A stretch of DNA of 64,000 nt from Streptomyces griseoaurantiacus (GTDB taxonomy: Bacteria; Actinomycetota; Actinomycetes; Streptomycetales; Streptomycetaceae), in assembly GCA_014656015.1 (NCBI GenBank), contig BNBP01000002.1:1-64000 (forward strand), in the 5' to 3' direction. Under the pieces are notes generated by a model. It had not been told where the DNA came from. It did not search any database and saw only the letters and a list, made by a program, of their open reading frames with translations. Made by a program: the position numbers and the translations under genes. This document shows, one piece after another, positions 17,570-25,247 of the stretch; positions within the stretch are counted from its first letter, which is position 1, and every line of letters starts with the position of its first letter.

Positions 17570-18348
17570 TTCGAGACCTCCCCGTTCGAGCGGGCCGCAC
17601 GACGGGTGACGGCGTTGTCGGTGGCGCCGGTGATGGCGGAGATGATCTCCTCCTGCGAGGTCGTCTTGACCTCGAAGACACCGTTGTTGCGGCCGAGCCG
17701 CAGGACGGCCACCTTGTCGGCCACCGCCTTGACGTCGGCCATGTTGTGGCTGATGAGGATGACGGCGAGGCCGCGCTCGCGCAGCCTCTCGACCAGGTCC
17801 AGGACCTGGGCCGTCTGCTCGACGCCGAGGGCGGCGGTGGGCTCGTCGAGGATGACCAGCTTGGGCTCGCCGAGCATCGAACGCGCGATCGCCACGACCT
17901 GGCGCTGACCGCCGGAGAGCGAGGCGATCGGGATGCGGACGCTGGGGATGCGGATGGAGAGCGTGTCCAGCAGCTCGCGGGAGCGCCGCTCCATCTCGAC
18001 CTCGTCCAGGACGCCGAACCTCTTGACCTCGCGACCGAGGTAGAGGTTGCCGACGACGTCGATGTTGTCGCACAGCGCCAGGTCCTGGTAGACGGTGGCG
18101 ATGCCCAGGCTCTGGGCGTCGTGCGGCTTGCCGATCGACACGGCGTTGCCGTTCCACTCGATGACGCCGTCATCGATGGGGTGCACGCCGGCGATCGTCT
18201 TGACCAGCGTGGACTTTCCGGCGCCGTTGTCGCCCACCAGGGCGACCACCTCACCGGCGTGGACCTCAAGCTCTACGTCGGTGAGCGCCTGGACGGCACC
18301 GAACCGCTTGGAGACCCCGCGCAACGCCAGCACGGGCGTAGCGGACAC
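17566..18348 (-). CDS. xylG: sugar ABC transporter ATP-binding protein XylG
   Basis: 260 aa, a single ABC domain (E. coli XylG has two fused domains). Walker A is GDNGAGKSTLV, the signature SLSGGQRQVVAIARS, Walker B KLVILDEPTAALG, followed by the switch His in LISHNMADV. I place the start at the GTG at 18348 (VSATPVLALRGVSKRFG) because GAAGGAG lies 9 nt upstream of it. The ATG at 18357 would sit directly against that site with no spacer. It energises import through XylH, and the 4-bp overlap with xylH couples their translation. Confidence 0.92.
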   Translation of the reverse strand: MSATPVLALRGVSKRFGAVQALTDVELEVHAGEVVALVGDNGAGKSTLVKTIAGVHPIDDGVIEWNGNAVSIGKPHDAQSLGIATVYQDLALCDNIDVVGNLYLGREVKRFGVLDEVEMERRSRELLDTLSIRIPSVRIPIASLSGGQRQVVAIARSMLGEPKLVILDEPTAALGVEQTAQVLDLVERLRERGLAVILISHNMADVKAVADKVAVLRLGRNNGVFEVKTTSQEEIISAITGATDNAVTRRAARSNGEVSK

Positions 18349-18421
18349 GTGAACCATCTCCTTCGCCGCCTGACCCGGCGGAGAGGTTGTACAGAAGTTG
18401 GGGGGAAGGTGATCCGTCCGG

Positions 18422-18536
18422 CGCCCCGCATGAGCTTGCGGGGCTGTGGATCACGGGGCACCGGACGGAGTCCGTGGCGCGTCCCTCCCCGTTTCGCGGA
18501 TCCGGGAGCGGATCCGCGAGCGGGCGGAGGGACGCG
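18422..18536. terminator. xylF-xylG intercistronic stem-loops (probable attenuator)
   Basis: The 18361-18597 gap holds two structures. One is an 8-bp hairpin GCCCCGCA/TGCGGGGC around 18422-18443 inside a larger imperfect repeat. The other is nested at 18478-18536: outer stem CGCGTCCCTCC/GGAGGGACGCG and inner 11-bp stem TCGCGGATCCG/CGGATCCGCGA with a 4-nt loop. Such structures commonly cause partial termination or protect the upstream binding-protein mRNA, giving more XylF than XylGH. Confidence 0.7.
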
Positions 18537-18597
18537 ACAGCTCTCGGGCCGGCGGTCCGCGGGAGGCGGCCGCCGAGGGCCCTGGGCCGGCCGGGTG

Positions 18598-19716
18598 TTA
18601 CTTGAGGCCGGCCTTGTTGCAGGCGGCCTTGTACTTGGCCGTGCAGATCTCGTCGAGCGTGTAGTAGCCGTCCTTGATGACGGTGTCCTTGATGTTCTCG
18701 CTGGTCAGCGAGATCACCGGGATGATGGCCGCGGGGATGCCCTTGGCGCTGGCGCTGTCGACCTTGGTCTTGGCGAGGGAGTCCGTGCTCTCACCCTTGG
18801 CGACCGCGACGGCGAGCTGCGCGACGACCTCGGCCTCCTGCGGGTAGGACTTGTAGACGCTCATGTACTGCTCACCCGTGAGGATGCGCTGCACGGCGGC
18901 GAGCTCGGCGTCCTGGCCGGTGATCGGGACCTTGATGCCCGCGGCCTTGAGGGCGGTGATGGCACCGCCGGCCATGCCGTCGTTGGCGGAGTAGACGCCC
19001 GCGATGTTCTTCGCGCCGACGGCGGAGATCGCGGCTTCCATCTCGGAGTTGGCGTTGTCCGGCGCCCACTCCTTGGTGTCGTACTCCTTGGCGATGGTGA
19101 CCTTGCCGTCCAGGGCGGAGTGCGCGCCCTTCTTGAACTGCGCGGCGTTCGGGTCGGTGACCGAGCCGTTGATCATGACGATCTTCGAGCTCTTCTTCGC
19201 CTTGTCGCCCAGCGCCTTCAGCAGGGCCTCGCCCTGGGCCTTGCCGACCTGCTCGTTGTCGAACGAGGTGTAGCCGCTGATCGGGCCCTCGGCGAGGCGG
19301 TCGTAGGCGACGACCTTGATGCCGTTGTCCACGGCCTTCTGGACCGCGTTCTTGATGGCCTTGGCGTCCACGGCGTCGACGATGAGGGCGTCCACCTTGT
19401 TGGTGACCATCGTGTCGACCTGCTGCGACTGGAGGTTGGCGTCGCCGCGCGCGTTGTTGTAGAGGATCTTGGCCTTGTTGTTCGTCAGCTCCTTGATCTT
19501 CTTCTCGATCAGGGGCTTGTCGAACTTCTCGTACCGCGCGGTCTTGTTCTCCGGCAGAAGCAGGCCGACGGTGATGTCGTCGCCCTTCTTCTTGGACGAG
19601 GACGAGGAGTTGGAGTCGCTGTCCTTGGACTCCTTGGCGCTTCCACAGGCCGCGAGAGAGACGGCCATGGCACCGGCGGCAACCGCAACAGCGGCGCGAC
19701 GCATACGCGTGTTCAC
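18598..19716 (-). CDS. xylF: xylose-type ABC transporter substrate-binding lipoprotein XylF
   Basis: 372 aa. The signal peptide carries a lipobox VSLAACGSA (lipidated Cys24), followed by a Ser/Lys-rich linker. The mature protein is a periplasmic-binding-protein type 1 fold (ITVGLLLPENKTARYEKFDK; VDALIVDAVDAKAI; VVAYDRLAEGP; GVYSANDGMAGGAITALKAA; PITGQDAELAAVQRILTGEQ). It captures an aldose outside the membrane and delivers it to XylHG. The GTG start at 19716 has GGGAGG 8 nt upstream. It is the first gene of xylFGH and lies directly after rok7B7, with an inverted repeat in the gap. Confidence 0.94.
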   Translation of the reverse strand: MNTRMRRAAVAVAAGAMAVSLAACGSAKESKDSDSNSSSSSKKKGDDITVGLLLPENKTARYEKFDKPLIEKKIKELTNNKAKILYNNARGDANLQSQQVDTMVTNKVDALIVDAVDAKAIKNAVQKAVDNGIKVVAYDRLAEGPISGYTSFDNEQVGKAQGEALLKALGDKAKKSSKIVMINGSVTDPNAAQFKKGAHSALDGKVTIAKEYDTKEWAPDNANSEMEAAISAVGAKNIAGVYSANDGMAGGAITALKAAGIKVPITGQDAELAAVQRILTGEQYMSVYKSYPQEAEVVAQLAVAVAKGESTDSLAKTKVDSASAKGIPAAIIPVISLTSENIKDTVIKDGYYTLDEICTAKYKAACNKAGLK

Positions 19717-19814
19717 TTCAGAAACCTCCCTGACGAGGCCGCGACGTTGCGGCCGAGGTGGCTGGAAGTCAACTCGGCCACACGTGCGGCGTCAAGAAGT
19801 AAATCCTTAACGAG

Positions 19815-19830
19815 ATGGCAACGGTGCCAT
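19815..19830. promoter_or_regulatory. inverted repeat ATGGCA-N4-TGCCAT upstream of xylF
   Basis: The sequence ATGGCAACGGTGCCAT lies about 100 bp upstream of the xylF start, in the 121 bp gap after the ROK gene. It is the only dyad in that gap. It is a candidate operator for xylFGH, possibly bound by the neighbouring ROK regulator (inference from position). Confidence 0.5.
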
Positions 19831-19837
19831 CCGTTCT

Positions 19838-21037
19838 CTAAGTGAAGGCAGGGCTGGCCACGGGGGCGGACCCGTCCAGAAGGGTCGAATCACCCATCTC
19901 GCTGAGCGCGAGAGCGAGTGCCCCGAGCACCTCCGCACGGCCCCCGAGGGCCCCCGGAAGCACCGACAGGTGCCGGGCGGCGCTGGGGATCGCGTACCGG
20001 CCCACGGACTCCCTTATGGGCCCCAGAACGAGTTCTCCGGCCTCGGCGAGATCGCCGCCGAGGACCACCCGGCTGGGATTCAGTAGATTACAGAGGTTGG
20101 CCACTCCGCTGCCCACATGTCGGCCCACATCGGCGATGACGCGCCGGCAGCCCGGATCACCGTCCCGCGCCAGCCGGACGACGCCGTCGAGCGTGAGGTC
20201 GGTGCCGTGGCTGGACCTCAGCAGCGGCAGCACGTAGCGCGCCGAGGCGAAGGTCTCCAGGCAGCCCCGGTTGCCGCAGCGGCAGACGGGACCCGACTCG
20301 TCGAGCGTGATGTGCCCTATCTCGCCCGCCGTGCCGCCCGGACCCCGGTAGATCTTGCCCTGGATCACGAGGCCGGCCCCGACGCCGCTGGCCACCTTGA
20401 TGTACGCCAGGTCCTTCACGCCCCGTCCGCTGCCCCAGACCAGCTCGCCCAGGGCGCCGAGGTTGGCGTCGTTGTCCACGTGCACGGGGACGCCGAGGCG
20501 CTCGCGCAGCTCCTCGGCGGGCCGGGCGCCGGTCCAGCCCGGCAGGATGGCCGTGGAGCCCAGGGTGCCCGCCTCCACGTCGATCGGACCGGGCACGCCG
20601 AGCCCCACGCCGGCGATCTTGGTGCGGTCCACGCCGGTCGCCTCGATCAGGCGGCTGACGACCTCCTCGGCCCGGTCGAAGCCCTGGGCGGCCGAGGCGT
20701 CCACGTCCAGCGGCTCGGCCTCCTCGGCGAGCACCTGGTGGGCCAGGTTGCCGATCGCGACGCGCAGGTGGGTGTGGCCGAAGTCGACGCCGATGACGAT
20801 GCCGGCGTCCCCGCTCAGCGAGACGCTGCGGGCCCGGCGACCGCCCGCGGAGGTCGGGGTGACCTCCACCGTCCCGTTGTTCTTCAGTTCCCGCACGATG
20901 TTCGAGACCGTCGCCGCGGACAGACCCGTGGTCCTCGCGATCTCCGCCTGCGTGAGCGACCCGGCCAGGCGTACGGCACGTACGACCCGCTCCAGGTTGG
21001 CTCGGTGCAGCGACGACTGCGACCCTGGAGTCTCCAC
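19838..21037 (-). CDS. rok7B7: ROK-family transcriptional regulator (Rok7B7 orthologue)
   Basis: 399 aa from the GTG at 21037, chosen because AGGAGG lies 5 nt upstream; a longer reading to 21088 lacks this. The N-terminal winged HTH is LTQAEIARTTGLSAATVSNI. The sugar-kinase-like ROK domain follows, with GIVIGVDFGHTHLRVAIGN, a DNDANLGALGELVWG block, the EIGHITLDESG motif and the zinc-site cysteines in CRCGNRGCLETFASARY. From established knowledge, Rok7B7 in S. coelicolor controls the adjacent xylFGH operon and affects carbon catabolite repression and antibiotic production. The identical gene context supports orthology. Confidence 0.92.
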   Translation of the reverse strand: METPGSQSSLHRANLERVVRAVRLAGSLTQAEIARTTGLSAATVSNIVRELKNNGTVEVTPTSAGGRRARSVSLSGDAGIVIGVDFGHTHLRVAIGNLAHQVLAEEAEPLDVDASAAQGFDRAEEVVSRLIEATGVDRTKIAGVGLGVPGPIDVEAGTLGSTAILPGWTGARPAEELRERLGVPVHVDNDANLGALGELVWGSGRGVKDLAYIKVASGVGAGLVIQGKIYRGPGGTAGEIGHITLDESGPVCRCGNRGCLETFASARYVLPLLRSSHGTDLTLDGVVRLARDGDPGCRRVIADVGRHVGSGVANLCNLLNPSRVVLGGDLAEAGELVLGPIRESVGRYAIPSAARHLSVLPGALGGRAEVLGALALALSEMGDSTLLDGSAPVASPAFT

Positions 21038-21183
21038 GACGACCTCCTGCGCGCGGGACCGCTTCGGCGAGGCCCCGTCCGTGTCCAACTAGTGAACTCT
21101 AAGCTGAGCCGTTCGGGTCGCCTCCCGTCAAGAGGTTGAACCGTTTCGACGCCCAACGCGCCACGGGTCCCGGACACGCCGAC

Positions 21184-21212
21184 AAGCCGCCTCCAAAGGG
21201 CGGAGGCGGCTT
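21184..21212. terminator. terminator between ngcG and rok7B7
   Basis: AAGCCGCCTCC / GGAGGCGGCTT, an 11-bp stem with a 7-nt loop, located between the ngcG stop and the ROK gene on the minus strand. Confidence 0.8.
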
Positions 21213-21295
21213 CGCGGCGGCGGTTCGCGGGAGGCGGCGGGAGGGGACGGCGGGACGCGCCGGTCGGTGTTCTCCCTGCTCGCGGAGGGGTGCGG

Positions 21296-22219
21296 CTACT
21301 TCACGGCGCCCGCCGTCAGCCCCTGGACCACCTGGCGCTGGAAGACGATGTACGCCGCGAGGACCGGCAGCATCGCCATCACCAGTCCGGCGAAGAGTCC
21401 GGACCAGTCACCCTTGTAGCCCTGGCTCGCGGCGAGCTGGACCAGCCCCTGGGTGAGGACCCGCTTGTCGGGATCCGTGTTGAGCACGGTGGGCAGCATG
21501 TACTGGTTCCACTGGCCCAGGAAGTTGAAGATCCCCACGCTGACCAGGCCGGGCTTGGCCATCGGCAGCATGATCTGGAAGAACGTACGGGTGTGCGAGG
21601 CACCGTCCACGAAGGCCGCCTCCGCCACCGAACTGGGCAGGGTGCGGAAGAACGCGGTCAGGAAGAAGACCGTGAACGGCAGCGAGTAGGCGATGTAGAC
21701 CAGGATCAGTCCATGAATGGTGTTCAACAGGCCCATGTTGTTCACCACGTAGAACAACGGCACCAGCGCGAGCATGATCGGGAAGCTCATGCCGCCGATG
21801 AACAGGTAGTAGATGAACCGGTTCCCCGGGAACTCGAACCGCGCCAGCACGTAGGCGGCCATCGAGCCGAGCACCAGCGTGCCGATGAGCGAACCGCCCA
21901 CCACCAGGATGGTGTTGAAGAAGTAGTCGCCCATGTGGGCGTCGGTCCACGCCCGCGACCAGTTGTCGAAGTGCAGCTTGTCGGGCAGCGCCCAGGGCGA
22001 GGAGAAGATGGACTTGTCGTCCTTGAAGGACGTCATCACCGCCCAGACCAGCGGCATCACCACCATGACCGCCCAGAGCACGAGCATGCCGTGCGAGAAG
22101 GCGTTGAGGACGCCGCCCTCCTTGCCCTCCTTCGGCGGCTTCGCGGCCGGGGGGTCCGCCTTGGTCACGGTGACACCGGGCTCGGCCGGTACGGGGGCGG
22201 GGGTCTCGGTCGTCTTCAT
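21296..22219 (-). CDS. ngcG: carbohydrate ABC transporter permease NgcG-type
   Basis: 307 aa, six predicted membrane helices. The MalG-type family EAA loop is SVAEAAFVDGASHTRTFFQI with GLVSVGIFNFLGQWNQYM following. The N-terminal 40 residues are a Pro/Lys-rich cytosolic extension. It pairs with the NgcF-type permease 5 bp upstream and the binding protein NgcE to import N-acetylglucosamine or N,N'-diacetylchitobiose. No ATPase is encoded here. Streptomyces sugar importers of this class share the general ATPase MsiK (established knowledge), which explains its absence. Confidence 0.88.
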   Translation of the reverse strand: MKTTETPAPVPAEPGVTVTKADPPAAKPPKEGKEGGVLNAFSHGMLVLWAVMVVMPLVWAVMTSFKDDKSIFSSPWALPDKLHFDNWSRAWTDAHMGDYFFNTILVVGGSLIGTLVLGSMAAYVLARFEFPGNRFIYYLFIGGMSFPIMLALVPLFYVVNNMGLLNTIHGLILVYIAYSLPFTVFFLTAFFRTLPSSVAEAAFVDGASHTRTFFQIMLPMAKPGLVSVGIFNFLGQWNQYMLPTVLNTDPDKRVLTQGLVQLAASQGYKGDWSGLFAGLVMAMLPVLAAYIVFQRQVVQGLTAGAVK

Positions 22220-22224
22220 GGTCC

Positions 22225-23157
22225 TCAGAACTCCAGCCGCTCGCGCCGGCCCAGCCGCATCACGACCGCCGCGAACAGCAGCGTGACGACGAGCAGGGCG
22301 ACACCGATCGTGGTTGCGTAGGCGGCCTGACCGTCACGGAAGGCCTTCTGGTAGACGTACAGCACCAGCACGGTGGTCGAATAGTCGGGCCCGCCCGGTC
22401 CGGTCGTCATGATCTGTACGACTGCGAATGATTCCGCGCCGAGCGCGAGGATGCCCATGTAGACCCAGCCGGACTGCACGGTGTCCCACAGCAGCGGCAG
22501 GGTGATCTTGAAGAAGGTGCTGGCCCGGCCGGCCCCGTCCAGCAGCGCGGCCTCGTAGAGATCCGCCGGGATGGAGGCCATACCGGCGGAGAACAGGACG
22601 ACGAAGAAACCGACGGTGGACCACACGAGCACCGCCATCACGCACCACAGCGCGAGGTTCGGGTCGCCCAGCCACAGCGGCTGGAGGCTGTCGAGGCCGA
22701 CGCCCCGCAGCACCGAGTTGATCGCTCCGCTGTCCGGGTTGTACGCGAAGGCGAACAGCAACGCGACGATGGCGATGGACAGCACCTGCGGGAAGAAGTA
22801 CACGATCTTGTAGAACGAGGAGCCGCGCACCCCGGTGATCGCCGGACCGCCCCGGCGGCGCCGGCCGCCCACGTTGATCATGAAGGAGAGGAACAGCGCC
22901 AGACTGATCGTCACCACCGGGAGCAGCACCGCGAAGAGCAGGCTGTGCTGCAGCGACTTCCAGAAGACGTCGTCGTGGAACATCTTCGTGTAGTTGTCGA
23001 AGCCGACCGTCTTGAACTCTGGGCTCAGGCCCGTCCAGTCCGTGAACGAGTAGTAGATCGACTGGATGAACGGCCAGATCACGAAGAGCGCGTACAGCCC
23101 CAGGGGCAGCGCGAGGAACCCCACGATGAACCGGTACTTGCCGTGCTGCATTGCCAC
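22225..23157 (-). CDS. ngcF: carbohydrate ABC transporter permease NgcF-type
   Basis: 310 aa. MalF-type permease with TM1 FIVGFLALPLGLYALFVIWP, a long extracytoplasmic loop containing the FTDWTGLSPEFKTVGFDNY block, and the EAA coupling loop LYEAALLDGAGRASTFFKIT. The start is GTG at 23157; an in-frame ATG at 23151 is an alternative. It is the middle gene of ngcEFG, 5 bp before ngcG and 27 bp after ngcE, so these are co-transcribed. Confidence 0.88.
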   Translation of the reverse strand: MAMQHGKYRFIVGFLALPLGLYALFVIWPFIQSIYYSFTDWTGLSPEFKTVGFDNYTKMFHDDVFWKSLQHSLLFAVLLPVVTISLALFLSFMINVGGRRRRGGPAITGVRGSSFYKIVYFFPQVLSIAIVALLFAFAYNPDSGAINSVLRGVGLDSLQPLWLGDPNLALWCVMAVLVWSTVGFFVVLFSAGMASIPADLYEAALLDGAGRASTFFKITLPLLWDTVQSGWVYMGILALGAESFAVVQIMTTGPGGPDYSTTVLVLYVYQKAFRDGQAAYATTIGVALLVVTLLFAAVVMRLGRRERLEF

Positions 23158-23184
23158 CGACCTCGGTCTCAGGGCGGGTGCCGC

Positions 23185-24666
23185 TTACTGGTGCTTGTAG
23201 TGCTTGATCGAGTCGTCCTTGGCGGCCGCGTCGGCGTAGCCCTGGATCTTCTTGATGGCCTCCGCCGGGGTGGCCCGGCCGGCCATCATCTCGCCGAGGC
23301 CGGAGACGCCGATCTGCTCCTTCTGGAGCTTCACGTACCAGTCCTGGAGCCGCGGGTTCACCACGTTGTCCCCGGCCTTCTCCAGCGCCGCGACACCGGA
23401 CTTCAGGCCCGGCGTGAGGGAGATGCCGTCGGTGCCGCCGTTGAAGGCGGTGAGCGACTTGACCTTGGCGGTGAAGTTCTTCGACGAGGCCTCGCTCAGC
23501 ATGATGCGGAGCTGCTCCATGCCGCCGGTGCCGTTCTTGGCCTTGGCCGGGACGATGAACGGCTCGCCGCCGGAGGCCCAGATGGTCCCGAAGGGCATCT
23601 TGTCGGAGGAGTCGATGCCGGTGGGCGCGGAGACCGCGAGGTCGAAGTCCTTGGGGATGACGTTGGCGGACTCGTTCTCCACCCAGGAGCCGTTCGGGAT
23701 GAACAGCGCCTCGCCCTTGGCCCAGGCGGTCTGGGACTGGATGTGGTCCAGGCCAGGCGTGCCCTTGAGGACGTAGCCCTTCTGCTGGAGCTCGTAGTAC
23801 GCCTCGAAGCAGGCCTTGACCGCCGGGTGCTTCCAGGCGTTGGGCTCGAGGTTGTCGATGGCGTCGAGGACCTCGCGGCCGCCGACCTTGCCGATCATCG
23901 GGTAGAGCGAGAAGGGGATGTAGTAGGGGTACTTGCCGGCGTAGGTCCAGCCCGCCATGCCCTTCTTCTTGGCCTTCGCGCAGACCGCGAGCATCTCGTC
24001 CCAGGTCTCGGGGTACTTCTCGTCGAGCCGGTCCAGGGCCTTCTGGGAGTACCAGACGCCGTAGACGGTGTAGGCGTAGTACATGATCCACACCGGCTCG
24101 CCGTCGAACTGGCCCATCTCGACGATGCCCGGCCGCAGCGTGTCGCGGACCTTCTTGCTCGGGTCGTCGTAGGACGGGGCGTCGAGCAGCGGGGTGAGGT
24201 CGGCGAGCTGGTTCTTGCCGACGAGGACGCCCATGTCCATCTGCTCGGCGCCGGAGTTGTCGATGAGGTCCGGCGGGGTGCCGCCGTTGAAGCGCGGCTG
24301 CAGCGTGGACTGGATCTTCTGGGTGGCGGAGAACTTGACCTTCGCCTTGGGGAAGGCCTTCTCGTAGACCTTGACGGCGTCCTCGGCGTACTCCTTGCCG
24401 AAGCCGCCGTCGAAGAGCACGAACTCCATCTGCGCGGTCTCGTTGACGGCGAGCGGGTTCTTGTCGGTCTTCTTGCCCGCCTTGGCCTTCTCCTCGCCGT
24501 CCCCGCCACCGCTGGCGCAGGAGGAGAGGAAGCCCATGGCGGGGACGGAGACGAGGCCGAGCGCCGCGGAGCGCTTGATCAGGTCGCGGCGGCCGACGCC
24601 CGAGGGGGCGATCTGCCCGTCGGTGCCGCTCTTGGGGGAACTGTGCTCGGCGGAAGTGGATCCCAT
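23185..24666 (-). CDS. ngcE: chito-oligosaccharide ABC transporter substrate-binding lipoprotein NgcE-type
   Basis: 493 aa. The N-terminus combines a twin-arginine motif GRRDLIKRSAALG (about residues 25-37) with a lipobox LSSCASGG, so Tat-exported lipoprotein is likely. The mature part is a type-2 sugar-binding protein (FNGGTPPDLIDNSGAEQMDM; WAKGEALFIPNGSWVENES; VSAPTGIDSSDKMPFG). It matches the NgcE family; in S. coelicolor the orthologue at this locus is reported as an N,N'-diacetylchitobiose-binding protein (memory). The ATG at 24666 follows a GGCGAGGAC site. Its promoter carries a DasR-like operator, matching a role in chitin uptake. Confidence 0.9.
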   Translation of the reverse strand: MGSTSAEHSSPKSGTDGQIAPSGVGRRDLIKRSAALGLVSVPAMGFLSSCASGGGDGEEKAKAGKKTDKNPLAVNETAQMEFVLFDGGFGKEYAEDAVKVYEKAFPKAKVKFSATQKIQSTLQPRFNGGTPPDLIDNSGAEQMDMGVLVGKNQLADLTPLLDAPSYDDPSKKVRDTLRPGIVEMGQFDGEPVWIMYYAYTVYGVWYSQKALDRLDEKYPETWDEMLAVCAKAKKKGMAGWTYAGKYPYYIPFSLYPMIGKVGGREVLDAIDNLEPNAWKHPAVKACFEAYYELQQKGYVLKGTPGLDHIQSQTAWAKGEALFIPNGSWVENESANVIPKDFDLAVSAPTGIDSSDKMPFGTIWASGGEPFIVPAKAKNGTGGMEQLRIMLSEASSKNFTAKVKSLTAFNGGTDGISLTPGLKSGVAALEKAGDNVVNPRLQDWYVKLQKEQIGVSGLGEMMAGRATPAEAIKKIQGYADAAAKDDSIKHYKHQ

Positions 24667-24878
24667 GCTCAAGTCCTCGCCTTCTCCAGGACTCAGGCGG
24701 TGTACCGGATCCTTCCCCGGCACCGCGGTGATGTGAAGCTGGGGTCGTGCACGAGGGACCGAAAAGGGACGATACGGCACTCACTCGTGCGCGCCGGCGA
24801 TCCGCCCCCTCCCGTTTCCCCCCGGGTCGTGCGCGTCCGCCGGGCGCGTACCACGAGGTGACGGCCAGCCGGACGCCG

Positions 24879-24894
24879 ACAGGTATAGTCCACT
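24879..24894. promoter_or_regulatory. DasR-responsive-element-like operator (dre) over the ngcE -10 hexamer
   Basis: ACAGGTATAGTCCACT matches the published DasR consensus ACTGGTCTAGACCACT at 13 of 16 positions by direct comparison. On the minus strand a promoter TTGCTC (24911-24906) - 17 nt - CTATAC (24888-24883) can be read, and the site covers its -10 hexamer. It lies 213 bp upstream of ngcE. DasR is the GntR repressor of GlcNAc/chitin genes, so repression of ngcEFG is predicted. Confidence 0.68.
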
Positions 24895-25195
24895 TCCCCT
24901 CGGCGGAGCAAGATCGAACGCAAGGTTGACGGACGCCTTTTCCGAGTTGAGACCTCGCGGAAACGTGAGCGGATCCGGAGGCGGCACGCGGGCGCCGGGA
25001 CGCCGGAAATATGCGCTTCCTGTGCGGCACCCGTGCGAAGATCGACAACTCGGCGGCACTCCCCGGCGGAGGAGTTGCGGCGGGCCCCGGACGGCTCTCG
25101 GACGGTTTCCGGACGGCAGGGGACCCGTATGCCGTAGGCAACACCCTTGACACCGACGGTCACTTGAACCCCTACTGGTCTCTGCGCGCGAAGTT

Positions 25196-25207
25196 GACAA
25201 CGTTGTC
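25196..25207. promoter_or_regulatory. LacI-type palindromic operator upstream of the GH92 gene
   Basis: GACAACGTTGTC is a perfect 12-bp palindrome with a central CpG, the hallmark of LacI/GalR-family operators. It lies 41 bp before the ATG at 25248. The same 12-mer recurs at 33089-33100 upstream of the second GH92 gene. No LacI-family gene is in this window, so the regulator is encoded elsewhere. Confidence 0.7.
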
Positions 25208-25247
25208 CGGTATCTCTTTCCACTCCGCGCAGGAAGGGTTCTCGCGC

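Larger units (their letters stand above)
24667..25247. promoter_or_regulatory. divergent control region between ngcEFG and the GH92 gene
   Basis: A 581 bp interval without a supportable gene. It holds the ngcE promoter with its dre-like operator (24879-24911) and, on the other side, a possible TTGACA (25147-25152) - 18 nt - CCTACT promoter for the GH92 gene, followed by the palindrome GACAACGTTGTC (25196-25207). Between about 24960 and 25140 I see nothing specific. Confidence 0.6.

Noticed and set aside
25173..25188. ACTGGTCT half-site resembling half of a DasR operator in the GH92 promoter
   Set aside because: The second half (CTGCGCGC) does not match; a half-site alone is expected by chance.
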